Of a DNA stretch of 64,000 nucleotides, positions 43,060 through 53,112 are shown piece after piece. Location: assembly GCF_040545335.1 (NCBI RefSeq), contig NZ_JBEPLU010000002.1, forward strand, positions 558,001 through 622,000, in the 5' to 3' direction. The first letter of the stretch is position 1; each line of letters starts with the position of its first letter. A program made the translations under genes and the position numbers. The notes below the pieces were generated by a model that did not search any database, had not been told where the DNA came from, and saw nothing but the letters and a program-made list of their open reading frames with translations. Source of the DNA: Phenylobacterium koreense (lineage in GTDB: Bacteria; Pseudomonadota; Alphaproteobacteria; Caulobacterales; Caulobacteraceae).

Positions 43060-44301
43060 CTATCGAACGAGCGCCGCCTCGATCAGGGTCTGGCCGCCGT
43101 CATTGGGGCGCGGTTGAACATCCAGGAGACGCGCCAGCAGCGGATAGACGTCCACATTGTCGGTCAGGGGGGTCCGCACCCCCGGCTTGAAAGCCGGCCC
43201 GACGCCAAGGAACAGGGCCCGCATCTCCGGCGCGGCGGGATCGAAGCCGTGGTCGCCGCCCTTGACGGCCCGCCTCGCAAGGCTGGCGGTGGTGGCGATC
43301 TCCCAGCCGGTCTGCGGCAGACAGAGGATGGGGGCGACGCGACGGTGGGTTCCGTAGCGATGGACGGCCGGGATCTGGCCCTTCGCCCAACAGGTCATGT
43401 GGTCGTGGGGACGTAGGAGCGCCGCGCGGGCCTGCTCCTCGTGGCCGACGGCCGGGTAGTAGGTAAGGAACGCCCCCATCGTCAGGGTCTCGCCCGCTTC
43501 CTGCGGGACGACCTCGTCGAGACGGATGACCCGCGCGCCAGAGATCTCCGCCATGCCGTGATCCGAGACCACCACGAGATTGGCGCGCACGCCGGCCCTG
43601 GCGAGGCCCTCGGTGAGCCGGGCCAGTGCGGCGTCGGTGTCGCGCAAGGCGGCCTTCACCTGATCCGAGCCGGGACCGTAGTTGTGGCCAGCGGTGTCCA
43701 CCGCGTCGAAATAGAGGGCGATGAAGCGCGGGCGCTTCTCGGCTGGAGCGTCGAGCCAGGCCAGCACCTGGTCGACCCTGGCGGTCGCCGGCGTCCCCTG
43801 ATCGAAGGCTCGCCACTCGGTCGGCCGCACGCCGTGGACCGGCGCCTCCGACCCAGGCCAGAACATGATGGCGGTGGACCGCCCTGCCCGCTCGGCGGTG
43901 ACCCAAATCGGTTCGCCATCGTCCCACCAGCGGCGGTCGGTGACCGCGCCCCGGTCTGAAAGACGGAAGGTGACCCCGGGGATCTGCGGGTCGCGCATGT
44001 TGTTGTCGACTATGCCGTGGTGGTCGGGCCGCAGGCCAGTCACCAGGGTGTAATGGTTCGGGAAGGTCTTGGAGGGGAACGAGGGCCGGATCGCCCCTTG
44101 CGCCCCCATCCGCCCCAAACGCGAGAGTTCCGGGGTGACTCCGAGGTCCAGATAGTCGGCGCGGAAGCCGTCGATGGATACCAGGATCGTCGGCGTCGGA
44201 CGCTCAGCCGTCGGGGCCGGGGCGCCGGGCCTCGTGGCGCAAGCCGAGAGCAGGCTGCAGGCGAAGAGAGCCGCCAGGGCGGCGCGGGCGAATCTGATCA
44301 T
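43060..44301 (-). CDS. Nucleotide pyrophosphatase/phosphodiesterase (alkaline phosphatase superfamily), lipoprotein
   Basis: A 413-residue type I phosphodiesterase family protein. RAALAALFACSLLSAC is a lipobox signal. ILVSIDGFRADYLDLG and PSFPSKTFPNHYTLVTGLRPDHHGIVDN give the metal Asp and the Thr nucleophile of the NPP group; FDAVDTAGHNYGPGSDQ and VVSDHGMAEI carry the other zinc ligands. It acts on nucleotide or phospholipid phosphodiesters in the envelope. It lies downstream of the rplQ terminator and is probably its own unit. Confidence 0.9.
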   Translation of the reverse strand: MIRFARAALAALFACSLLSACATRPGAPAPTAERPTPTILVSIDGFRADYLDLGVTPELSRLGRMGAQGAIRPSFPSKTFPNHYTLVTGLRPDHHGIVDNNMRDPQIPGVTFRLSDRGAVTDRRWWDDGEPIWVTAERAGRSTAIMFWPGSEAPVHGVRPTEWRAFDQGTPATARVDQVLAWLDAPAEKRPRFIALYFDAVDTAGHNYGPGSDQVKAALRDTDAALARLTEGLARAGVRANLVVVSDHGMAEISGARVIRLDEVVPQEAGETLTMGAFLTYYPAVGHEEQARAALLRPHDHMTCWAKGQIPAVHRYGTHRRVAPILCLPQTGWEIATTASLARRAVKGGDHGFDPAAPEMRALFLGVGPAFKPGVRTPLTDNVDVYPLLARLLDVQPRPNDGGQTLIEAALVR

Positions 44302-44338
44302 TCGCTCCGTTTAGCGCGCCCCCATGACAGGCTTAAGC

Positions 44339-44371
44339 AAAAGGCCCCGGACGTCGCCGTCCGGGGCCTTT
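44339..44371 (-). terminator. Rho-independent terminator closing the ribosomal superoperon
   Basis: On the minus strand: AAAGGCCCCGGAC, a six-base loop, GTCCGGGGCCTTT, then a T run (TTTTGCTT). The near-perfect 13-bp stem is 30 bases past the rplQ stop. Confidence 0.92.
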
Positions 44372-44398
44372 CAGAGCTCGATAAAGGTCTAACCTGGC

Positions 44399-44815
44399 TT
44401 ATTCGTCGCCGAACGCCGAGACCTGGACCGGACCGGAGTCCTTGCCCTTTTCAGCCGGGTCGCGATCGACGAATTCGATCACGGCCAGCGGGGCGTTGTC
44501 GCCGTAGCGGAAGCCGGCCTTCAGGACGCGGATGTAGCCGCCCTGACGTTCCTTGTAGCGCGGGCCGAGGACGGCGAAGAGCTTGCCGACTTGTTCGACG
44601 TCGCGGACCTGACTGATCGCCTGGCGGCGGGCATGCAGGTCGCCGCGCTTGGCCAGAGTGACCAGCTTTTCGACGACCGGACGCAGTTCCTTGGCCTTCG
44701 GCAGGGTGGTGACGATCTGCTCGTGCTTGATCAGGCTCGCCGCCATGTTGGCGAACATCGCGGTGCGGTGGGCGGTGGTCCGTCCCAGTTTGCGGTGGGC
44801 TTTGCCGTGACGCAT
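44399..44815 (-). CDS. rplQ: 50S ribosomal protein L17
   Basis: A 138-residue L17: [50 protein letters not shown] is diagnostic. L17 sits at the tunnel-exit side of the large subunit. Last gene of the superoperon; separated from rpoA by 211 bases with a strong inverted repeat. The C-terminus is acidic ([10 protein letters not shown]). Confidence 0.97.
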   Translation of the reverse strand: MRHGKAHRKLGRTTAHRTAMFANMAASLIKHEQIVTTLPKAKELRPVVEKLVTLAKRGDLHARRQAISQVRDVEQVGKLFAVLGPRYKERQGGYIRVLKAGFRYGDNAPLAVIEFVDRDPAEKGKDSGPVQVSAFGDE

Positions 44816-44994
44816 TTCGTATCTCCTGGGTCGATCGACCCGCCGGACGATCCCGATCTTCGGGGTTACGTCCCTTGCCTAACCAAGTCCCAGCCTGCTC
44901 CCGCCTGGGTCAAAGCGAAGCGCCGGGGCCCTCCACCGCGGTTGCGGCTTCCATAGGCCCTTGCCGCCGAGGCGGCACGGAGTCGGCGCAGAGA

Positions 44995-45020
44995 GCACGT
45001 CAGGCGATCGCCCGACGTGC
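44995..45020 (-). other. Intercistronic hairpin, rpoA-rplQ
   Basis: GCACGTC-(a)-GGCGATCGCC-(c)-GACGTGC: an arm of 7 bp, one A-C mismatch and an inner 10-bp palindrome, 6 bases past the rpoA stop. There is no T run, so it is not a simple terminator. It may protect or process the 3' end of the rpoA message, or reduce rplQ expression. Confidence 0.6.
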
Positions 45021-45026
45021 AGGGTC

Positions 45027-46043
45027 TTACATCTGATCGTCGAACTTCTTGGCGAGTTCTTCGATGTTTTCCGGCGGCCAGTTCGGCACGTCCATGCCGA
45101 GATGCAGGTTCATGCCCGCGAGCACTTCCTTGATCTCGTTCAGCGACTTGCGGCCGAAGTTCGGGGTACGGAGCATCTCCGCCTCGGTCTTCTGGATCAG
45201 GTCGCCGATATAGACGATGTTGTCGTTCTTCAGGCAGTTCGCCGAGCGGACCGAAAGCTCCAGCTCGTCGACCTTCTTCAGCAGCGCCGGATTGAACGGC
45301 AGTTCCGGCTTGGCTTCGCCTTCGACCTTCTTCTTCGGCTCTTCGAAGGTGATGAAGATCTGAAGCTGGTCCTGGAGGATACGGGCGGCGAAGGCCACCG
45401 CGTCCACCGGCGAGATCGCGCCGTTGGTTTCCACTTCCATGATCAGCTTGTCGTAGTCGAGGCTCTGGCCCTGGCGGGTCGGCTCGACGCGATAAGCCAC
45501 GCGCTTGACCGGCGAATAGAGGCTGTCGACGGCGATGAGGCCGATCGGCGCGTCTTCCGGACGGTTGCGCTCGGCCGGGACGTAGCCCTTGCCGTTATTG
45601 ACCGTGAACTCCATGCGGACGGTCGCGCCGTCGTCCAGCGTGCAGAGCACGTGGTCGGGGTTCAGGATTTCGATGTCGGCCGGAACTTCGATCTGGCCGG
45701 CGGTCACCGAACCGGGACCGGTGGCCTTCAGCGTCATGCGCTTCGGGCCTTCCGAGTGCATCCGGAGGGCGAGTTGCTTGATGTTGAGGACGATGTCGAC
45801 GACGTCCTCGCGAACGCCTTCAAGCGACGAGAACTCGTGGACAACGCCGTCGATCTGGACGGCGGTCACAGCCGCGCCCTGCAGCGACGACAGTAGAACC
45901 CGGCGAAGGCTGTTGCCGAGCGTCACCCCGAAACCGCGCTCGAGCGGCTCGGCCACCAGACGCGCCTTGCGGTTGGCGTCGGTTCCGGCTTCGATCAGCG
46001 GCTTCTCGGGACGGATGAGCTCGTTCCAGTTTCTTTCGATCAC
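45027..46043 (-). CDS. rpoA: DNA-directed RNA polymerase alpha subunit
   Basis: A 338-residue alpha subunit: [15 protein letters not shown], then [29 protein letters not shown] of the dimerising N-domain, and a C-terminal domain [48 protein letters not shown] that contacts UP elements and activators. Length is normal for Alphaproteobacteria. Confidence 0.98.
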   Translation of the reverse strand: MIERNWNELIRPEKPLIEAGTDANRKARLVAEPLERGFGVTLGNSLRRVLLSSLQGAAVTAVQIDGVVHEFSSLEGVREDVVDIVLNIKQLALRMHSEGPKRMTLKATGPGSVTAGQIEVPADIEILNPDHVLCTLDDGATVRMEFTVNNGKGYVPAERNRPEDAPIGLIAVDSLYSPVKRVAYRVEPTRQGQSLDYDKLIMEVETNGAISPVDAVAFAARILQDQLQIFITFEEPKKKVEGEAKPELPFNPALLKKVDELELSVRSANCLKNDNIVYIGDLIQKTEAEMLRTPNFGRKSLNEIKEVLAGMNLHLGMDVPNWPPENIEELAKKFDDQM

Positions 46044-46123
46044 GTAGAGATGTCCCTCGAAACGCAGGATCGCCGGACGCGAAATTCTCGGTCCGGCGCG
46101 TGGGGAGTGCGATACTGCGGTAC

Positions 46124-46513
46124 TTAGACTCGCCGGCGCTTGGGCGGGCGGCAGCCGTTGTGCGGAATGGGGGTCACGTCGCGGATGGTGGTGATCGTCA
46201 TGCCGACCGCCTGAAGCGCCCGCAGCGCCGACTCACGCCCGGAACCCGGACCCGAGACGTTCACTTCGAGGGTCTTCACGCCATGCTCGGCAGCCTTCCG
46301 GCCGGCGTCCTCGGCCGCCATCTGAGCGGCGTACGGGGTCGACTTCCGGGAGCCCTTGAAGCCCATCATGCCGGCCGACGACCAGGAGATGGTGTTCCCC
46401 TGCGCGTCCGTGATGGTGATCATGGTATTGTTGAACGAGGCGTTCACGTGCGCCACGCCCGAGGTGATGTTCTTGCGTTCGCGGCGTTTGACGCGAGCCG
46501 GTTCCTTGGCCAT
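46124..46513 (-). CDS. rpsK: 30S ribosomal protein S11
   Basis: A 129-residue S11 with KKNI-type opening ([31 protein letters not shown]) and the C-terminal [20 protein letters not shown] signature. It lines the platform of the small subunit, near the E-site mRNA path. 13 bases separate it from rpsM. Confidence 0.98.
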   Translation of the reverse strand: MAKEPARVKRRERKNITSGVAHVNASFNNTMITITDAQGNTISWSSAGMMGFKGSRKSTPYAAQMAAEDAGRKAAEHGVKTLEVNVSGPGSGRESALRALQAVGMTITTIRDVTPIPHNGCRPPKRRRV

Positions 46514-46526
46514 CGCTTAAGCTCTC

Positions 46527-46895
46527 TTACTTCTTCTTGCCGGCGATCGGCTTGGCCGGACCCTTGCGGGTGCGGGCGTTGGTATGGGTGCGCTGACCGC
46601 GGACCGGGAGGCCCTTGCGGTGACGCAGGCCGCGATAGCAGGCCAAGTCCATCAGACGCTTGATGTTGACCGCGGTCTCACGACGGAGATCGCCTTCGAC
46701 CACGTAGTCACGGTCGATGGCTTCGCGGATTTGCAGCACCTCGGCGTCGGTCAGTTGATTGACGCGACGAGCGTCCTCGATACCAACCTTCTGGACGATC
46801 TCCTTGGCTTTCGCCTGGCCGATCCCATGGATGTACTGCAGCGCGATGACGACGCGCTTGTTAGTCGGAATGTTGACGCCAGCGATACGGGCCAC
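46527..46895 (-). CDS. rpsM: 30S ribosomal protein S13
   Basis: A 122-residue S13: [73 protein letters not shown]. It bridges the head of the 30S to the 50S and contacts the P-site tRNA. It heads the alpha-type part of the operon, after a 198-base gap from adk. Confidence 0.98.
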   Translation of the reverse strand: MARIAGVNIPTNKRVVIALQYIHGIGQAKAKEIVQKVGIEDARRVNQLTDAEVLQIREAIDRDYVVEGDLRRETAVNIKRLMDLACYRGLRHRKGLPVRGQRTHTNARTRKGPAKPIAGKKK

Positions 46896-47035
46896 GCGTA
46901 GAATCTCCTAGTCACGCAGAGAAGCGCGAACGGCGCCCCGGCCCGTAATCCCGGATGGGTAGGCCAGCACGTCTTTCGCGCCCTTTCGCGGAAGCGCTCC
47001 GTTATAGGGAACGTTGCGTTTCCGTCAATGGCGCA

Positions 47036-47072
47036 ATCGCAAAATTCCGCAACCTTTTCGGAATCTTGCGAT
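47036..47072 (-). other. Inverted repeat in the adk-rpsM gap
   Basis: ATCGCAAAATTCCG (47036-47049) and CGGAATCTTGCGAT (47059-47072) pair over 14 positions with one mismatch and a nine-base loop. It lies 22 bases past the adk stop in an AT-rich patch unlike the rest of the window. A partial terminator, processing site or internal promoter operator are all possible. Confidence 0.6.
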
Positions 47073-47093
47073 CACAGAAAAAAGCGTCTTCCG

Positions 47094-47663
47094 TCAGCGC
47101 GGCCCGTCCAGGGCCTGGTCGATGCTGGCGGCGACCACCTCGATTGAACCCATCCCGTCCACTTCCACCAGTTTCTTTTGACCCTGGTAGTAGGGCAGCA
47201 AGGGCGCGGTCTGGTCGTTATAGGCCGAGAGCCTGACCGAGAAGCTCTCAGGATTATCGTCCGGGCGGCCCGACTCGGCGAACCGGCCGGCCACGCGCTT
47301 CAGAAGCTGTTCGTCATCGACCTTGAGGCGGACCACTAGATCGATTCGCGAGCCGCGTTGCTCCAGCATCCGATCGAGAGCCTCGGCTTGCGCCAGGGTC
47401 CGCGGGAAACCGTCGAAGATCGCGCCGCCGGCGGCCTCGGCCTCGGGCAGGCGCTCCTCGATGAGCGCAATGACGATCTCGTCCGTCACCAGCTCGCCCC
47501 GTTGCATCACGCCCTCTACGCGCTTGCCGAGCTCGGAGCCCGAGGCGATGGCGGCCCGCAGCATGTCTCCGGTGGAGAGCTGGACCATCTTGCGGTTCTC
47601 GACCAGGCGCTTGGCCTGAGTGCCCTTCCCCGCAGCGGGCGGGCCGAACAGGATCAAATTCAT
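47094..47663 (-). CDS. adk: Adenylate kinase
   Basis: A 189-residue short-form adenylate kinase (ATP + AMP = 2 ADP). NLILFGPPAAGKGTQAKRL gives the P-loop (about 7-14), FDGFPRTLAQAEALD the AMP-binding DGFPRT, and VAGRFAESGRPDDNPESFSVRL the shortened LID region, typical of Alphaproteobacteria. Cotranscribed with secY upstream, 53 bases away. Confidence 0.97.
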   Translation of the reverse strand: MNLILFGPPAAGKGTQAKRLVENRKMVQLSTGDMLRAAIASGSELGKRVEGVMQRGELVTDEIVIALIEERLPEAEAAGGAIFDGFPRTLAQAEALDRMLEQRGSRIDLVVRLKVDDEQLLKRVAGRFAESGRPDDNPESFSVRLSAYNDQTAPLLPYYQGQKKLVEVDGMGSIEVVAASIDQALDGPR

Positions 47664-47716
47664 CTTTTTCTTGTCCCCTCCCCGGCCACCCCAATGGCCG
47701 GTCTAGTACCTGGTCC

Positions 47717-49063
47717 CTAGCGAGCGCGACCGCGCAGCTTGGACTTCTTGATCAGGCCCTCGTACTGGTGCGCCAGAAGGTGCGACTGGATCTGGGTCAC
47801 CGTGTCCATGGTGACGCTGACCACGATCAGCAGCGACGTGCCGCCCAGATAGAAGGGCGCCTTGAAGTAGCCGATCAAAGCCTCGGGCATGAGGCACACC
47901 AGGGTGATGTAGGCCGCACCGATCACCGTCAGACGGGTCAGCACATAGTCCAGGTACTCGGCCGTGCGCTTGCCAGGCCGGATGCCGGGCAGGAAGCCGC
48001 CGTACTTGCGCAGATTCTCCGCCGTGTCGTCGGGATTGAAGACGACCGAGGTGTAGAAGAAGCAGAAGAAGATGATCAGCGCCGCATAGAGCACCATGAA
48101 CGCCGGCTGACCGTGCTGCAGGTGGCCGACCAGGCCGGGCAGCCACTGCGCCCAGGCCGGCAGCTCGGCGGTCGCCAGGAAGCCCATGGCGGTCGTCGGC
48201 AGCAGCAGCAGCGACGAGGCGAAGATCGGCGGGATGACGCCGGCGGTGTTGATCTTCAGCGGCAGGAACGAGGTGTCGCCGCCGAACATCCGGTTGCCCT
48301 GCTGGCGCTTCGGATACTGGACCAGCAGGCGGCGCTGCGCGCGTTCCATAAAGACGATGGCGAACACGACGGCGATGGCCAGGGCGATGATCGCGAACAT
48401 CGCGAACGCCGAGAGCGAGCCGGTGCGGGTCATGGTGAACATCTGCCAGACCCCGCGCGGCAGGACCGCGACGATACCGGCGAAGATGATCAGCGAGACG
48501 CCGTTGCCCACCCCGCGGGCGGTGATCTGCTCGCCCAGCCACATGAGGAAGAGCGTGCCGCCGGTCAGGGTGACGACCGTCGAGGCCAGGAAGAAGACGC
48601 CAGGGTTCAGCACCAGGCCTGGGCTGTTCTGCAGCCCAGTGGCGATGGCGAACGACTGGAACAGCGCCAACACGACCGTCAGGTAGCGGGTATACTGGTT
48701 GAGGGTCTTGCGGCCCGCCTCCCCGCCTTCCTTACGCAGCTTCTCCCACGGCGGATAAACCGTGCCGAGCAACTGAACGATGATGGAGGCCGAGATGTAC
48801 GGCATCACGTTCAGCGAGAAGATCGCCATCCGTTCGACGGCGCCCCCCGAGAACATGTTGAACATGCCCAGGATACCCTGCGCCTGGCCTTGGAACGCCT
48901 GAGCGAAGGCCCCCGGATCGATGCCCGGGATCGGGATGTAGGTGCCGAGTCGGTAAGCGATCAGCGCGCCCAGCGTGAACAGGATGCGCTTGTGCAGCTC
49001 CGTCGCCTTCTGGAAGGCGCCGAAGTTCATATTGGCTGCAAGTTGTTCGGCGGCCGAAGCCAT
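47717..49063 (-). CDS. secY: Preprotein translocase subunit SecY
   Basis: A 448-residue, ten-span channel subunit of the Sec translocon. Visible hallmarks: YRLGTYIPIPGIDPGAF, the plug region SGGAVERMAIFSLNVMPYISASIIVQLL, and FFCFFYTSVVFNPDDTAENLRKYGGFLPGIRPG. The start at 49063 gives MASAAEQLAANMNFGAF, longer than E. coli but usual for the class. Confidence 0.98.
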   Translation of the reverse strand: MASAAEQLAANMNFGAFQKATELHKRILFTLGALIAYRLGTYIPIPGIDPGAFAQAFQGQAQGILGMFNMFSGGAVERMAIFSLNVMPYISASIIVQLLGTVYPPWEKLRKEGGEAGRKTLNQYTRYLTVVLALFQSFAIATGLQNSPGLVLNPGVFFLASTVVTLTGGTLFLMWLGEQITARGVGNGVSLIIFAGIVAVLPRGVWQMFTMTRTGSLSAFAMFAIIALAIAVVFAIVFMERAQRRLLVQYPKRQQGNRMFGGDTSFLPLKINTAGVIPPIFASSLLLLPTTAMGFLATAELPAWAQWLPGLVGHLQHGQPAFMVLYAALIIFFCFFYTSVVFNPDDTAENLRKYGGFLPGIRPGKRTAEYLDYVLTRLTVIGAAYITLVCLMPEALIGYFKAPFYLGGTSLLIVVSVTMDTVTQIQSHLLAHQYEGLIKKSKLRGRAR

Positions 49064-49121
49064 TTAGAACCCCAGACTGAAGGACGCGTCGTACATAGGG
49101 CGTCCGTCCTGCGCTGTCATC

Positions 49122-49150
49122 CGGCGCCGCGTTAACTGAGCGCGGCGCCG
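49122..49150 (-). other. Intercistronic hairpin, rplO-secY
   Basis: A perfect 10-bp GC stem CGGCGCCGCG / CGCGGCGCCG with a nine-base loop (TTAACTGAG), in the 136-base gap between rplO and secY. A second weaker stem (CCCCGC...GCGGGG) follows at 49168-49186. No T run. Confidence 0.6.
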
Positions 49151-49199
49151 AAGAACATGGCGTGGGTCCCCGCGGCGGGCGCGGGGATCGGCGGCAAGC

Positions 49200-49682
49200 T
49201 TACTCGGCGGCTTCCGCGACCGGAGCGGTCGTGGTGACCTTGCCGCCGGCCTTTTCCACCGCCGCCTTGGCCGAAGCCGAAGCCGAATGGACGGTGATGT
49301 CGATCTTGGACTTCAGTTCGCCCTTGCCCAGCAGGCGCACGCCGTCCTTCTCACGGCGCAGGACCCCGGCGGCCACCAGGGCCTTGCCGTCGATCGGTTG
49401 CTTGGCGTCGAGCTTGCCGGCGGCGATCGCCTGCTCCAGGCGCCACAGGTTCACTTCGGCGAATTCCAGGGCGAACGGGTTGTTGAAGCCGCGCTTCGGC
49501 ATACGCATGTGCAGCGGCATTTGACCGCCTTCGAAGCCGGCGATCGAGACGCCGGTACGGGACTTCTGGCCCTTCACACCACGGCCGCCGGTCTTGCCCT
49601 TGCCCGAGCCCGGGCCGCGGCCGACGCGCATGCGGTTCTTGGTGGAGCCTTCGCGGGGGCTGAGTTCGTTGAGCTTGGTCAT
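49200..49682 (-). CDS. rplO: 50S ribosomal protein L15
   Basis: A 160-residue L15: [42 protein letters not shown] is diagnostic, followed by [19 protein letters not shown]. An Ala/Val-rich acidic tail ends the protein. The ATG at 49682 was chosen; upstream codons do not match L15. Separated from rpmD by 136 bases that include a mismatched hairpin at 49767-49791. Confidence 0.97.
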   Translation of the reverse strand: MTKLNELSPREGSTKNRMRVGRGPGSGKGKTGGRGVKGQKSRTGVSIAGFEGGQMPLHMRMPKRGFNNPFALEFAEVNLWRLEQAIAAGKLDAKQPIDGKALVAAGVLRREKDGVRLLGKGELKSKIDITVHSASASAKAAVEKAGGKVTTTAPVAEAAE

Positions 49683-49818
49683 ATGACGCCTCTCCTCAAG
49701 AGATCTGTCGCCCGGGCCAGGCCCGGACTCGGCTGAAAACAAATGCTGGCCGCTGAAACGGCCGAAGAGGCGACGCTTTTGGCGCCGCCTCCCCTAAAGG
49801 TCCAGTCGAAAGGCTGGT

Positions 49819-49998
49819 CTAGCCTTCGATGACTTCCACCATGTGATGGACCTTGGCGATCATCCCGCGCACGGACGGGCTGTCTTCAAGGACCGACACG
49901 CGGCCGATACGGTTCAGGCCCAGGCCGATCAGGGTCGCGCGCTGGTCCTTCTTACGGCGGATGGGGCTCGCCGTCTGACGAACGGTCACCTTAGCCAT
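49819..49998 (-). CDS. rpmD: 50S ribosomal protein L30
   Basis: A 59-residue gene below the usual length cut-off. It reads [20 protein letters not shown], then [19 protein letters not shown] and ends HHMVEVIEG, the standard L30 pattern with [12 protein letters not shown]. It lies three bases downstream of rpsE, in the normal spc order. Confidence 0.97.
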   Translation of the reverse strand: MAKVTVRQTASPIRRKKDQRATLIGLGLNRIGRVSVLEDSPSVRGMIAKVHHMVEVIEG

Positions 49999-50001
49999 GG
50001 A

Positions 50002-50610
50002 TTACTCTCCGTCAGCGGCGGCGACCGCAGCGCTGTCGGCCTTGCGGCCCAGCACGTCGGCGACCTTCTTGCCGCGCTTGGCGGCGACCTGGCGGGGCGA
50101 AGACTGAGCCTTCAGCGCCTCGAAGGTCGCGCGCACCATGTTGTAGGGGTTCGACGAACCGACCGACTTGCCAACGACGTCCTGGACGCCGAGGGTTTCA
50201 AGCACGGCGCGCATCGGACCGCCGGCGATGACGCCGGTGCCGGGAGGAGCCGAGCGGACCATGACCTTGCCAGCGCCCCAACGGCCATTCCCGTCGTGGT
50301 GCAGGGTGCGGCTCTCGCGGAGCGGCACGCGGATCATGGACTTCTTGGCCTCTTCGGTCGCCTTGCGGATGGCTTCCGGCACTTCACGCGCCTTGCCATG
50401 ACCGTAGCCGACCCGGCCCTTCTGATCGCCAACCACCATCAGGGCCGCGAAGGAGAAGCGACGGCCGCCCTTAACGGTCGCTGCGACGCGGTTGATGTGA
50501 ACCAGCTTTTCGACGATTTCGGAGTCGACGCGCTCTTCCTGCGGGGCGCCACGATCCCGACCGCGACGTTGACCGCCGCCTTCGCCACGTTGTTCGTTTC
50601 CACGAGCCAT
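50002..50610 (-). CDS. rpsE: 30S ribosomal protein S5
   Basis: A 202-residue S5. A basic Gly/Arg-rich extension ([19 protein letters not shown]) precedes the core [58 protein letters not shown]5 helps with translational fidelity and mRNA helicase activity at the entry channel. Confidence 0.98.
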   Translation of the reverse strand: MARGNEQRGEGGGQRRGRDRGAPQEERVDSEIVEKLVHINRVAATVKGGRRFSFAALMVVGDQKGRVGYGHGKAREVPEAIRKATEEAKKSMIRVPLRESRTLHHDGNGRWGAGKVMVRSAPPGTGVIAGGPMRAVLETLGVQDVVGKSVGSSNPYNMVRATFEALKAQSSPRQVAAKRGKKVADVLGRKADSAAVAAADGE

Positions 50611-50620
50611 CAGCGTACCC

Positions 50621-50974
50621 TTAGAAGTTCAGGCCGGCTTCGCGCGCGGCGTCGGCCAGGGCTTTCACCCGGCCGTGGTAGATGTAACCGCCACGATCGA
50701 AGACGACGTCCTTGACGCCCTTTTCGATGGCGCGTTGCGCCACGAGCGCGCCCACACGGGCGGCGGCGTCCTTGTCGGAACCCTTCTGCTTGTCGCCCTC
50801 GAGGGTCGAGGCCGCAGCCAGGGTCACGCCGTTCTCATCATCGATGATCTGGGCGTAGATGTTCTTGGACGAGCGGAAGACCGACAGACGCGGACGGCCG
50901 TTCGCCACCGCCCGGAGGCGGATACGCGTGCGCTCGGCGCGACGCTTGGCGGTGTCACGGGGTTTGAGAGCCAT
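50621..50974 (-). CDS. rplR: 50S ribosomal protein L18
   Basis: A 117-residue L18: [49 protein letters not shown] and [24 protein letters not shown]. It binds 5S rRNA with L5. Ten bases before rpsE. Confidence 0.98.
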   Translation of the reverse strand: MALKPRDTAKRRAERTRIRLRAVANGRPRLSVFRSSKNIYAQIIDDENGVTLAAASTLEGDKQKGSDKDAAARVGALVAQRAIEKGVKDVVFDRGGYIYHGRVKALADAAREAGLNF

Positions 50975-50977
50975 GGC

Positions 50978-51511
50978 CTACTTCTTCTTGCCTTCCTTGC
51001 GGCGGACATTTTCGCCGGCATAGCGGACGCCCTTGCCCTTGTAGGGCTCCGGCGGACGGATGCGACGAATGCGGGCCGCGATCTCACCGACGGCTTGCTT
51101 GTCGATGCCCGAGATCTTGATTTCGGTCTGCTTCGGCGTGGCGAAGGTGATCCCGGCGGGCGGGGGCACGTCCACGTCGTGGCTGAAGCCGAGCTGCATC
51201 GAAAGGGCCTGGCCCTTCATCGCAGCACGGTAACCGACGCCGACCAGTTCGAGGGTTTGCTCGAAGCCCTGGGTCACGCCGACGACCATGTTGTTCACCA
51301 GCGTGCGCGACAGGCCCCACATGGCTTGCGCCCGGGTGGTTTCGACGCGCTTGGAGAGCACCAGCTCGGCGCCTTCCTGCTTGACCTCGATCTCTTCGGC
51401 CACAGTCCACGCGAGTTGGCCCTTGGGCCCCTTCACCGTGACCGTCTGACCATCGATGGTCACCGTCACGCCCGAAGGGACGGCGACCGCCTTCTTTCCG
51501 ATCCGCGACAT
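50978..51511 (-). CDS. rplF: 50S ribosomal protein L6
   Basis: A 177-residue L6: [33 protein letters not shown], then [27 protein letters not shown] and [19 protein letters not shown]. The ATG at 51511 overlaps into the rpsH end by no base; an upstream open frame overlaps rpsH and is rejected. L6 sits near the sarcin-ricin loop and factor-binding site. Confidence 0.98.
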   Translation of the reverse strand: MSRIGKKAVAVPSGVTVTIDGQTVTVKGPKGQLAWTVAEEIEVKQEGAELVLSKRVETTRAQAMWGLSRTLVNNMVVGVTQGFEQTLELVGVGYRAAMKGQALSMQLGFSHDVDVPPPAGITFATPKQTEIKISGIDKQAVGEIAARIRRIRPPEPYKGKGVRYAGENVRRKEGKKK

Positions 51512-51512
51512 C

Positions 51513-51908
51513 TTAGTACACCTGCAGGAGCACTTCGCCGCCCACGTTCGCGTCGCGCGCGGCCGTGTCCGACATGACGCCCTTCGGCGTCGACAGGATC
51601 GAGATCCCAAGGCCGTTCTTGATCGGCTTCAGGTCCTTGATCGACGAATAGACGCGGCGGCCCGGCTTCGAAACGCGGCGGATCTCAGCGATCACGGGCG
51701 CGCCGTCGAAGTACTTCAGCTCGATCTCGAATTCCGGGAAAGCGCCCGGCTTCTGGACCAGCTGATAACCGCGGATGTAGCCTTCCTCGGCGAGCACATC
51801 GAGGACGCGCGCGCGCATCTTCGAGGCCGGCGTGGAAACCTTCGAACGGCCGCGGGTCGCGGCGTTCTTGATGCGGGCGATCATATCGCCGACGGGGTCG
51901 TTCACCAT
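51513..51908 (-). CDS. rpsH: 30S ribosomal protein S8
   Basis: A 131-residue S8: [46 protein letters not shown] and [33 protein letters not shown]8 binds helix 21 of 16S rRNA and in E. coli represses the spc operon at an L5 leader site; whether it does so here is unknown. Confidence 0.98.
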   Translation of the reverse strand: MVNDPVGDMIARIKNAATRGRSKVSTPASKMRARVLDVLAEEGYIRGYQLVQKPGAFPEFEIELKYFDGAPVIAEIRRVSKPGRRVYSSIKDLKPIKNGLGISILSTPKGVMSDTAARDANVGGEVLLQVY

Positions 51909-51917
51909 GGGCCCCTC

Positions 51918-52223
51918 CTACCAGCTCGACTTGACGAGGCCAGGGATCTGGCCGTTGGAACCCAGTTCGCGCAGGGCGATCCGGCTCATCTTAAGCTTGC
52001 GGTAATAGGCGCGCGGACGGCCCGTGACCTCGCAACGGTTGCGAATGCGGGTCTTGGACGAGTTGCGCGGCAGTTCGGCGAGCTTCAGGCGCGCTTCGAA
52101 GCGTTCTTCGAGCGGCAGGCTCTCGTCGTTGGCGATCGCCTTCAGAGCGTCGCGCTTGCTGGCGTATTGCTTCACCAGCTTGCGGACCATCTCGTTGCGA
52201 TTGACGGCGCTTTTCTTGGCCAT
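51918..52223 (-). CDS. rpsN: 30S ribosomal protein S14
   Basis: A 101-residue, long-form S14 without the CxxC zinc ribbon: [27 protein letters not shown] and [48 protein letters not shown]. The zinc-free form fits Proteobacteria. Confidence 0.98.
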   Translation of the reverse strand: MAKKSAVNRNEMVRKLVKQYASKRDALKAIANDESLPLEERFEARLKLAELPRNSSKTRIRNRCEVTGRPRAYYRKLKMSRIALRELGSNGQIPGLVKSSW

Positions 52224-52244
52224 GTCTTCTTTCCTTCCCGCCGC

Positions 52245-52805
52245 TTAAGCTTGAACGAACGGGAACTGGAATTCCCGAAGAAGCTGACGGGCCTCTTCGT
52301 CGGTCTTCGCAGTCGTGGCGACGATGATGTCCATGCCCCACATCTGATCGATCTGGTCGTAATTGATCTCAGGGAACACGATGTGCTCCTTCAGACCCAT
52401 GGCGTAGTTGCCACGACCGTCGAACGACGTCGGCTTCAGGCCCCGGAAGTCCTTCACCCGCGGCAGAGCGATGGTGATCAGACGGTCCAGGAACTCGTAC
52501 ATGCGGTCCTTGCGAAGGGTCACCTTCGCGCCGACCACCATGCCTTCGCGCAGCTTGAAGCCGGCGATGGAATTGCGGGCCTTGGTCGGAACCGGCTTCT
52601 GACCAGCGATCTTGGTCAGGTCGGCGATGGCGGCCTGGACCTTCTTGGAGTCAGTGACGGCTTCGCCGATCCCCATGTTCAGGACGATCTTGTCCAGCTT
52701 CGGGATCTGCATCTCGTTTGTGTAGCCGTACTGCTCCTTCATCGCCGCGCGGATGCGCTGACGATATTCGGTCTTCAGCCGGGGCTCGTAAGCTTGCTCA
52801 GCCAT
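52245..52805 (-). CDS. rplE: 50S ribosomal protein L5
   Basis: A 186-residue L5: [43 protein letters not shown] and KAR-type fold with [44 protein letters not shown]. It binds 5S rRNA. The start overlaps the rplX stop by eight bases. Confidence 0.98.
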   Translation of the reverse strand: MAEQAYEPRLKTEYRQRIRAAMKEQYGYTNEMQIPKLDKIVLNMGIGEAVTDSKKVQAAIADLTKIAGQKPVPTKARNSIAGFKLREGMVVGAKVTLRKDRMYEFLDRLITIALPRVKDFRGLKPTSFDGRGNYAMGLKEHIVFPEINYDQIDQMWGMDIIVATTAKTDEEARQLLREFQFPFVQA

Positions 52806-53112
52806 TGATCACCTCACCGGTCGTCTTGGCGACGCGAACCTTCTTGTCGCCTTCGACCCGGAAGCCGACGCGGGTCGGCTTGCCGTTGGAGTCCACGACG
52901 GCCACGTTCGAGATGTGGATCGCCGCTTCCTTGTTCTTGATGCCGCCTTGCGGATCCATCTGCGTCGGGCGGGTGTGGCGCTGAACGATGTTCAGCCCCT
53001 CGACCACGACGCGGTCTTCCTTCGGCAGCACGCGCAGGACAGCGCCTTGACGGCCCTTGTCCTTGCCCGTGAGCACGACGACCCGGTCGCCCTTCTTGAT
53101 CTTCGCGGCCAT
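52798..53112 (-). CDS. rplX: 50S ribosomal protein L24
   Basis: A 104-residue L24 with KOW motif: [67 protein letters not shown]. It nucleates 50S assembly. One base overlap with rplN upstream. Confidence 0.98.
   Translation of the reverse strand: MAAKIKKGDRVVVLTGKDKGRQGAVLRVLPKEDRVVVEGLNIVQRHTRPTQMDPQGGIKNKEAAIHISNVAVVDSNGKPTRVGFRVEGDKKVRVAKTTGEVING

Noticed and set aside
46896..47093. A missing rpmJ (L36) between secY/adk and rpsM
   Set aside because: No L36-like small frame with its Cys/His pattern is present in the gap; in this class rpmJ is often elsewhere.
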